From positions 193,808 to 257,807 of the forward strand of contig JAWCQZ010000003.1 of NCBI GenBank assembly GCA_038869515.1: a stretch of 64,000 nt of DNA, written 5' to 3'. Under the pieces are notes generated by a model. It was given only the letters and a program-made list of their open reading frames with translations, was not told where the DNA came from and searched no databases. The translations under genes and the position numbers were made by a program. The DNA comes from JAWCQZ01 sp038869515 [NCBI: Halobacteria archaeon] (lineage in GTDB: Archaea; Halobacteriota; Syntropharchaeia; JACQPP01). Position 1 is the first letter of the stretch, and each line of letters opens with the position of its first letter. Positions 58,310 to 64,000 of this stretch are shown piece by piece.

Positions 58310-58867
58310 CTATGAATCTTTTGAAGCCAGGGGGAAGACTTCGACGTCCGAGTAGAGGGGTCCCGCAGGGGTCAGGGTCGATTTTTTCAGGGCGACCGTC
58401 CCCACCCGCCACTCTCCGAAAACCGATCCCCTCCGGGCCTCCAGCAGGGCCCGGAGGCGCGCCTTTCCGGCCCCGTCCATGAACTTGACCCGCGCCAGGG
58501 TGGCGTGGGGGACGAACCGCTTCTCCCGGGGGAACCCCAGGGGGGCGAGCCTCCCGTCCACCTCCCTCGAGAGGGCGGCGGCCTCCGCCGCCCCGCGGCC
58601 CATCCCGGCCCAGAGGACCCGGGGGTTCCCGGGACCGGGGAAGACTCCGAACCCCGTCGCCCCGGCGCCGAAGGCCGGGGTCTCCAGCGGGGCCAGGGCC
58701 CCCCGCACATCGGCCGCCCGGGGTTCGGCGACCTCGCCAAGGAATTTCAGGGTGATGTGGATGTTCTGCGGTTCGACGAGTTTGAGTTTTCCTGGAAGGT
58801 CGCCCTGGAGTTGAACGAGGCGGGAGCGAACGGACTCCGGGATTTCAAGGGCGAGAAAGAGCCTCAC
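58310..58867 (-). CDS. thpR: RNA 2',3'-cyclic phosphodiesterase ThpR (GTG start)
   Basis: A 185-residue 2H phosphoesterase that hydrolyses 2',3'-cyclic phosphate RNA ends. Both HxTx motifs are present: NIHITLKFLGEV and PHATLARVKF. MRLFLALEIPESVRSRL is the typical start. The start is a GTG at 58867 whose last bases overlap the stop of the phospholipase-D-like gene (GTGA). Confidence 0.93.
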   Translation of the reverse strand: MRLFLALEIPESVRSRLVQLQGDLPGKLKLVEPQNIHITLKFLGEVAEPRAADVRGALAPLETPAFGAGATGFGVFPGPGNPRVLWAGMGRGAAEAAALSREVDGRLAPLGFPREKRFVPHATLARVKFMDGAGKARLRALLEARRGSVFGEWRVGTVALKKSTLTPAGPLYSDVEVFPLASKDS

Positions 58868-60624
58868 CTTCGCCTCCGGCGCAAACGAAGATAGAGAAGA
58901 ACGGCCACCGCCGCCACCGCGAACGGCCACCACGGGACCGGCGCCGCCCCCGCAGCCTGCCAGTCCTCGTCGAAGGAGGCCGCGAAAAATGCCGCGGCGG
59001 TCGCGTTGTCGAGGAGCAGCCCCGCCTCCCGGTTGTTGGAGAAGGAGTTCTCGTTCCAGTTGAAACTCGACACGAAGACCCGGTCGTCCGCGATGATCCC
59101 CTTCGCGTGGGGGGACTGGACCCGTCCGTGGGGCGCGAAGGCCCGCACCTCCACCGGCAGCCCCTCGGCCCGGGCCCGGAAGCCGGCGAGGTCCCCGAAC
59201 TGGTGGAGGAGCCGGACCCTCACCCCCCGCTGGGCGGCCCGCAGAAGTTCGTCGAGCAGCGGGCTCGCCCCGTCGCTCCAGGTCGGGTCCACCGTCTGCT
59301 GCAGGACCTCGATCCGCTCCCGGGCCGAACGCAGGAGGCTGCGCACCTCCTCCAGCCCCGACTCGGGTCCCAGGACGAGGAGACCGGTCAGGTTTCCGAG
59401 GGTCCAATTCGGCCCCGGGAGCGGCGGAGTGGTGATGAGGAGGGGCGAGGGGCCGCCGCGGTCCACCCGGCCCCGGGAGTCCCCCGGGCGGAGGGTCGCG
59501 TCGAGGCGCGCCACCTCCTCCAGCCGCGCGGCGAGGCTGGCGTTCTCCGCCTTGAGCCCCCAGCCCCTGTTGCCCCGGAGGTTGGCGGGCAGCCCCGCCG
59601 CGTTCCAGTTCTCGGTCATGAGGAGGACCCCGAGGCCGTCCGCTACGGCGAACTTGGCGTGGCTGAAGCGGTAGCGGGGCGTGTGGAGGAGCGTCACCTT
59701 CACCCCCGCCTCCTCCAGCGCCCCGAGGAGGGCCCGGTTGGAGTTGGAGACCCCACCGACGGGGCTCGCCTCGACGAGCAGGTCCACCCCGGCCCCGCGG
59801 CGGACCGCCTCCACCAGTTCCTGGGCGAGAAGGCGGTGGTCGAACTCGTAGAGTTGCGCCACCAGCCTCTGCCGGGCGGAGCGGAGGAAGTCCACGGTCT
59901 CGGCGAGGGCCGATTCGGGCGAGGTGAAGAGCGTCACGTTCTCAAGCACGAAGGCCTCCGGTGCGAAACGCGTCTGCCCCGCCCGGAGCAGCCGAGGCCC
60001 CCGCCAGTCGGCGGCGGTGTCGGTGTCGGGACTCCACCGGAAGAGCAGCGCGCCCTCCGGCGGCGCCGGCACCGGCGGGCCCACCCAGCCGGCCGCCCCG
60101 GGCGATCTCCCGTAGGCGAGCGAATCGGCCACGGTCCCGTCGGAGGAGCGCAGGACAATCTCGTCTCCATCGTTCGCAAGGCGGAAGTTCCCGGTGGCGG
60201 CGACGGCGGGGACCTCCGGCGCCGAGTCCTCGAATTCGAAGTCGGGCCACGCGAGGTTGACCGCGCGGAAAGCGGTGGCGTTTCGGGCCACCACGACGCG
60301 GGCGCCGGGAGCCAGGGAAGTCCCGGGCGGGAAGGTCAGGCCCCCCTCGCCGTCTGAGAGGCTCCAGCCCGAGAGGTCAGCCACAGTCGCCGGGGAGTGG
60401 GGGCTCCGCCCCCGGGGGGTCGCTGGCCGTGGCTCCCCCTCCACCGGCCCGTCCCCCTCCCCCGGAGAAGATGGCCCGGAATTGGCGATGACCACATACT
60501 CCTCCGGCTCTCCGGGGGTCCAGGGGTCGGGGTAGGCCTCCTGGAGGAGGGGGGAGGCGGAGGCCTGCGCGGCGCCGGCCAGGAGGAGGACCGAGAGGGC
60601 CGCGGCCCGGAGTCCGGGGTCCAT
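58864..60624 (-). CDS. Secreted, membrane-anchored phospholipase-D-like protein with lamin-tail domain
   Basis: A 586-residue protein. A signal peptide (1-23) is followed by a lamin-tail-like beta domain (about 26-210; EEYVVIANSG, LSGWSLSDGEGGLTFPPGTS), then two PLD repeats with HKD-type motifs (SHAKFAVADGLGVLLMTENW at about 321-340 and PHAKGIIADDRVFVSSFNWN at about 505-524), and a C-terminal membrane helix (PWWPFAVAAVAVLLYLRLRR). It likely acts outside the cell on phospholipids or nucleic acids. Residues about 52-79 of the lamin-tail domain look like an in-frame insertion that contains a GGGGGCTCCGCCCCC hairpin (60399-60413). Confidence 0.88.
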   Translation of the reverse strand: MDPGLRAAALSVLLLAGAAQASASPLLQEAYPDPWTPGEPEEYVVIANSGPSSPGEGDGPVEGEPRPATPRGRSPHSPATVADLSGWSLSDGEGGLTFPPGTSLAPGARVVVARNATAFRAVNLAWPDFEFEDSAPEVPAVAATGNFRLANDGDEIVLRSSDGTVADSLAYGRSPGAAGWVGPPVPAPPEGALLFRWSPDTDTAADWRGPRLLRAGQTRFAPEAFVLENVTLFTSPESALAETVDFLRSARQRLVAQLYEFDHRLLAQELVEAVRRGAGVDLLVEASPVGGVSNSNRALLGALEEAGVKVTLLHTPRYRFSHAKFAVADGLGVLLMTENWNAAGLPANLRGNRGWGLKAENASLAARLEEVARLDATLRPGDSRGRVDRGGPSPLLITTPPLPGPNWTLGNLTGLLVLGPESGLEEVRSLLRSARERIEVLQQTVDPTWSDGASPLLDELLRAAQRGVRVRLLHQFGDLAGFRARAEGLPVEVRAFAPHGRVQSPHAKGIIADDRVFVSSFNWNENSFSNNREAGLLLDNATAAAFFAASFDEDWQAAGAAPVPWWPFAVAAVAVLLYLRLRRRRR

Positions 60625-60661
60625 CCCACAGATGGGGGCGGGATTAAACGGCGCCGGTCCC

Positions 60662-61045
60662 CTACCGGCCGGGGAGCCTCTTCCCGCCGGCCGCCTTCTT
60701 GAGGGCGAGGGTCTGGTGCATGGCGACCTCGAGGGCGGCGCGCATGGCGTCCGCCGGCTCGATCTTCCACTTGCACCCCCAGCACGCCTTGGCGCCGGAG
60801 TAGAGGGGACTGTGGCAGCGGGGGCAAATGGGCCGGGGTGCGGGCCGGTTGCACTCGCGGCAGTAGCTCCCGGCGATGTTGATCTCCTTGTTGCACCAGG
60901 GGCACTTCCGGTTGGAGTCGTAGATGGAGCGGCCGAGGGAGTTGTACATCGCCTCCAACCGCTCCTTCGTGAACCTCGGGTCCAACTGGACCAGGGAGGG
61001 AGCCGGGGAAGAGAGGGCTCTCTCCCCTTTCCGGAGGACGCCCAT
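60662..61045 (-). CDS. Double zinc-ribbon protein
   Basis: A 127-residue protein with three Cys pairs: RKCPWCNKEINIAGSYCREC, then PICPRCHSPLYSGAKACWGC, two zinc ribbons at about 47-95. The rest is helical (RFTKERLEAMYNSLGRSIYD; MRAALEVAMHQTLALKKAAG). Probably a nucleic-acid or protein adaptor; no family name is recognised. The start ATG at 61045 lies about 28 nt after GTTTTTACTC; a GTG one codon earlier is also possible. Confidence 0.78.
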   Translation of the reverse strand: MGVLRKGERALSSPAPSLVQLDPRFTKERLEAMYNSLGRSIYDSNRKCPWCNKEINIAGSYCRECNRPAPRPICPRCHSPLYSGAKACWGCKWKIEPADAMRAALEVAMHQTLALKKAAGGKRLPGR

Positions 61046-61155
61046 CACTCAAGACGGGCTCTGCGGGAGTAAAAACTTCCCCTGCGGCGAAAAACAGCAT
61101 CGGCGAACCCGCAGCAGGGGGAAAAGCATATCTCCGTTTTTCCCGTAGCCTCCCG

Positions 61156-62907
61156 ATGTGGCTGGGAGAGTCCCGTCGCGACAAGGTCCCCGAGCGGGAG
61201 TACCGGATTCTGGAGAGCCGCTCCCGCTTCCTGAAGATTTTCCTGAATCCGCCCTTCCGCAACGAGGCCCTCCTCCTCTTCATTGCCGTCGCTTCGGTGG
61301 CCACGGGCGTGGGTGCGTGGGGGGTCTCGGGCGACCCGGGGGCCGTTCTCGAAGGGCTGCTGGCGATCGGCGCGGCCTCGGCGGCGGGGGGCGTCGTGGC
61401 GGGCTGGAGGCGGGGCCGGTCCCTGTCGGGACTCCTCCCGGGCCCGCTCGTCTTCGCACTCACCGGGGCGCTGGTGACCGGCGTCTTCTTCGTCGCCGGA
61501 GCCGCAGTGGGCCACCGCCACGCAGCCCTCGCCTTCGGCTACGCGTGGCTCTTCCCCTTCGCGCACATCGTCTCGGCCCTCCTGGAGGGTCGCCCCCCGC
61601 ACCGCCACCCGCCCCGGACCGGCGCCCAGCCCCTCTTCGGCATGCTCCTCCTCTTCCTGCTCCGCCCCGAGACCCTCTCCCTGGCCCCCCGGGCCGCGGT
61701 CGCCACCGCCCTCCTCACGGCCGGGGGCGTCTTCCTCTACCACTCCGCCGAGAGGCGGCTCCTGGCCCGCGTGGGCATCCCCGTCCGGGCGGTCATCTCC
61801 TTTTACCGCGAGGCGGTCCTGGGCCGCACGCCAAACATCCGGTCGCTCGTCAAAGGCGAGGAGGCGGACCTCTGGGTGGACGCCCTGGCGTTCCGGGGCG
61901 CCGGCGGCGGCCCGATGAAAGCCGTCCTGGTCACCACCTCGGTCCACCCCGGATTCATCCGGCCCATCGAGAGCGCCGACATGCCCCGCCGCGTGGGACG
62001 GCTGCTGGAGGACCTCGGGCCCGCGGTGGTCCTCAAGGGGGCCGCGACCCACGAGCAGGACCCGATGGAGGACGTCTCCGAGGAGATCGCGAGGGGCGTC
62101 CGGGAGGCGGTCGGCCGCATGGCCTTCTCCCCCGAGGCGGGCGAGCCCGCCCGGGCGGTCCAGGGACGCGCGGTGGCCACGGTCCGCCGCATCGGCCCCG
62201 CGGCCATGGCGGTCACGACATTCGCCCCCCACCCCACCGACGACGTGGACGTGCGGGTCCACGCCGAGGTGGAGGCGGCGGCCCGGGAACTGGGCTTCCC
62301 TCTCTTCTTCGTGGACGCCCACAACTGCCACGGGCCTGAGGGAATGACCGTGGCCGGGACGGACCGGGCGGGGGAACTGGTGGCGGCCTCCCGCGTCGCC
62401 CTCAAGAGCGCTGTCGCCTCGCCCCCCCGGAAGTTGCGCCTCGGCGTCTCCCGGAGACCCTTCGGAGCCGTCCTCCTCTTTGAGACCGTTCCCGGGGACC
62501 GGCGGGACCTCCTCGTCGTCCTTGACGAGAACAACATGCTCCCCTCTGCCCGCAAGGTCCTCCGGGAGGTGCTCTCGGTCCCCGGCGTGGTCCACGGCGA
62601 CGCCATGGAGTTCTGCACCTCCGACACCCACCGGACCATCGACGTCGGGACGGTCCACAACCCCCTCGCTCCCGAGGATGTGGAGCGGAGGACGACCGAG
62701 TTGCGGACCATGCTCTACGAGGCCGAGCGGAGCCTGGAGGAGGTGGAGGCGGGCTACGGGCGCTCCCGCCTCCGCACCGCCGTGTTCGGGAGGAAAATCC
62801 TCGAGATGAAGGCATTCTGGGAGGAGGAGGCCCGGCGGGGCCGCTGGTTCTACGGCCCCTTCCTCCTCTCCCTCTACGCGGCCGCGGTCGCGGTGTTCAT
62901 CTTCTGA
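61156..62907 (+). CDS. DUF2070 family archaeal membrane protein
   Basis: A 583-residue protein of an archaea-specific family. Six to seven membrane helices (about 38-195) and a last one (about 562-580) flank a large soluble domain with the family segments VTTSVHPGFIRPIESADMPR and LFFVDAHNCHG plus FCTSDTHRTIDVG, whose His/Asp residues suggest a metal-binding hydrolase site. Function is not known. TATA-like AAAGCATATCTCC lies about 28 nt before the ATG. Confidence 0.88.
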   Translation: MWLGESRRDKVPEREYRILESRSRFLKIFLNPPFRNEALLLFIAVASVATGVGAWGVSGDPGAVLEGLLAIGAASAAGGVVAGWRRGRSLSGLLPGPLVFALTGALVTGVFFVAGAAVGHRHAALAFGYAWLFPFAHIVSALLEGRPPHRHPPRTGAQPLFGMLLLFLLRPETLSLAPRAAVATALLTAGGVFLYHSAERRLLARVGIPVRAVISFYREAVLGRTPNIRSLVKGEEADLWVDALAFRGAGGGPMKAVLVTTSVHPGFIRPIESADMPRRVGRLLEDLGPAVVLKGAATHEQDPMEDVSEEIARGVREAVGRMAFSPEAGEPARAVQGRAVATVRRIGPAAMAVTTFAPHPTDDVDVRVHAEVEAAARELGFPLFFVDAHNCHGPEGMTVAGTDRAGELVAASRVALKSAVASPPRKLRLGVSRRPFGAVLLFETVPGDRRDLLVVLDENNMLPSARKVLREVLSVPGVVHGDAMEFCTSDTHRTIDVGTVHNPLAPEDVERRTTELRTMLYEAERSLEEVEAGYGRSRLRTAVFGRKILEMKAFWEEEARRGRWFYGPFLLSLYAAAVAVFIF

Positions 62908-62923
62908 GGGGCATCCCGTCCCC

Positions 62924-64000
62924 ATGTCCGCGCGCCGCTCCCTGACCGACGGGACCTTTCCGGTCCTCGCGCGCCTGTACGGAGTCCAGGGGCTGATGGC
63001 GGCGGGCATCTCCTTCGGCTGGAGCCTGATGTGGCTCTACTGGTGGAAGCAGGGGCTCTCCCTGGCCACAATGGCCCTCTTCCACGGCGCCTTCTTCGGC
63101 GTGGCTGCGCTGGCGACCCTCCTCTTCCGCTCGGTCCCGATGCGCGCGGGGATGGCCGTCGGGCTCCTCCTCCGCGGGGGCTCCCTGCTCGCCGCCTTCT
63201 TCGTCGCCACGCCCCTGCACCTGGCGCTCCTCGTCGTGCCCCTGAGCATCGGCCTCTTCCTCTTCTGGATTCCGTTCAACGTCGCCTACTTTCGCCGGAC
63301 CTCCCGGGACCACCTGGCCCTCACCCTCGGGCTCTTTTTCGCCGTCTTTCCGGTCCTGAACGCGGTCCTCCCCGCCCTCGCGGGCGGGTTGGCGGCGTCG
63401 GCGGGGTTCTTCCCGGTCTTCGTCCTCGCGGCGCTCTTCATGGCGCTCGGGTGCATTCCCATCCGCGGGCTGGAGCGCGACCGGGTCCCCGTGGATCTCA
63501 AGGGCGCGCTCGGCCACCGGGCGCGCTGGCTCATGCTCCTGGAGGGCGGGTGGCAGGGAGTGACCTTCGTCGCCGTCCCGTTCTTCACTCTCACGTTCGT
63601 CGACCGCCCGGCCGAGTACGGGGGGGTCCTCTCCCTCTTCGGGCTGGCCGGGGTGGCGGCGAGTCTCCTCCTCGCCTGGTCCTCCGACCGCCTCCACCGG
63701 CGCCGGGGGTTCCTCGTCCCCATCACCGCGGCCATGTCCGCCACGACCCTCCTGGCGGCGACCTCCACCACTCTCCTCCAGTGGGAGGTGCTGAACGGCA
63801 TCGCCTCCTTCACCGCCGCCCTCGCGCCCGCTTTCATGACCGCCGTCGTGCTGGAGAGCGGCCGGGGGGTCGAAGTGAAGCGAATTTCGCGCTCGCTGCG
63901 CTCGCGCGAAATTCGCCAATACCCCGGCCTGAAGGCCGGGGCGTCTTTTCAGGACGGGTCCCAGGCCGGGGCGCTTCGGCGCAAGGGCTCCGAGCGCCGA
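62924..64000 (+). CDS. MFS-type transporter, 3' part apparently replaced (runs off window)
   Basis: From the ATG at 62924 about 317 residues read as a major-facilitator-like protein: nine or ten membrane helices, SLTDGTFPVLARLYGVQGLM at the start, and a mid-protein loop (LERDRVPVDLKGALGHRARW). After about 63876 the frame remains open but codes VKRISRSLRSREIRQYPGLK and further hydrophilic, low-complexity sequence over two hairpins, not membrane helices. A normal transporter would need two or more further helices. The gene is likely truncated by inserted repeat DNA, or the window edge lies in a repetitive end. Confidence 0.7.
   Translation, partial: MSARRSLTDGTFPVLARLYGVQGLMAAGISFGWSLMWLYWWKQGLSLATMALFHGAFFGVAALATLLFRSVPMRAGMAVGLLLRGGSLLAAFFVATPLHLALLVVPLSIGLFLFWIPFNVAYFRRTSRDHLALTLGLFFAVFPVLNAVLPALAGGLAASAGFFPVFVLAALFMALGCIPIRGLERDRVPVDLKGALGHRARWLMLLEGGWQGVTFVAVPFFTLTFVDRPAEYGGVLSLFGLAGVAASLLLAWSSDRLHRRRGFLVPITAAMSATTLLAATSTTLLQWEVLNGIASFTAALAPAFMTAVVLESGRGVEVKRISRSLRSREIRQYPGLKAGASFQDGSQAGALRRKGSERR
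63881..63917. repeat. Palindromic element with GCGAATTTCGCGC arms
   Basis: Perfect 13-bp arms GCGAATTTCGCGC (63881-63893) and GCGCGAAATTCGC (63905-63917) around TCGCTGCGCTC. The layout and the GAGCG-like core match the GCAGAACTC family, with different outer arms. Confidence 0.75.
63923..63942. repeat. Hairpin CCCCGGCC-TGAA-GGCCGGGG
   Basis: A perfect 8-bp stem with a TGAA loop, followed by GCGTCTTTT. Hairpins of this form are common at the ends of IS200/IS605-type elements and could also stop transcription. Six bases separate it from the element at 63881-63917. Confidence 0.65.

Overview
The window is a high-GC (roughly 70 percent) chromosome segment from an archaeon, most likely a high-GC member of the Thermoplasmatota. 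The support is a 16S rRNA with archaeal signature stretches that has no 23S or tRNA-Ala beside it (unlinked rRNA genes are typical of that phylum), Orc1/Cdc6, an archaeal histone, FtsZ plus a CetZ-like tubulin, ATP-dependent DNA ligase, AglB, deoxyhypusine synthase, CTP-dependent riboflavin kinase, and beta-RFAP synthase of methanopterin synthesis. Placement below phylum is a guess. Most genes have a TATA-like box 25-32 nt before the ATG and almost no leader, so leaderless transcripts appear to be the rule; ftsZ is the clearest Shine-Dalgarno exception. Many co-directional genes overlap by ATGA.

Layout. 1-3829: 5' part of a giant sequon-rich surface protein (minus). 4369-7254: minus operon dys, pyrF, JAMM protease, ribL, then tRNA-Ser. 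7540-12591: penicillin-acylase-type Ntn hydrolase with a small membrane protein, cdc6, and a divergent OGG-type glycosylase. 12592-13956: nucleotidyltransferase remnant, a GT2 and two palindromic elements. 13995-18955: a DRG-like protein with a ruined GTPase core, histone, the beta-RFAP synthase/pyrD/pyrK operon, ftsZ. 19008-32221: tRNA-Leu, CBS protein, GH35-like enzyme, beta-propeller, AglB, two GT4s, a TIR protein, a sugar epimerase and a membrane glycosyltransferase: a glycosylation island. 32283-36142: cupredoxin, cytochrome c and ccmABCDE. 36165-42515: moaE, tRNA-Gln, GlcD/GlcE-like oxidases with an LLM flavoenzyme, DNA ligase, a winged-helix protein. 42618-47669: a PEGA membrane protein, ftsY, pfdA, a membrane coiled-coil protein and the CetZ-like gene. 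47774-52147: two hypothetical genes, a dolichol/phytol-kinase-like enzyme, the 16S leader and 16S rRNA. 52250-64000: AbrB-type regulator, a broken nitrilase, a DNA methyltransferase, ribK-ribB, ferredoxin, acyl-CoA synthetase, ThpR, a secreted phospholipase-D-like protein, a DUF2070 protein, and an MFS gene whose 3' part is replaced by hairpin DNA.

How it fits together. The glycosylation island supplies plausible machinery (lipid-linked sugar assembly and AglB transfer) for the Asn-X-Ser/Thr-rich surface protein at the left end. Cytochrome maturation, cupredoxin, cytochrome c, flavin oxidases and moaE point to a respiratory lifestyle. The least explained material is a set of short palindromic elements in 3' intergenic spaces, two near-identical G-run hairpins behind tRNAs, two broken genes, a TIR protein without the usual catalytic Glu, and the DRG-like protein without GTPase motifs.
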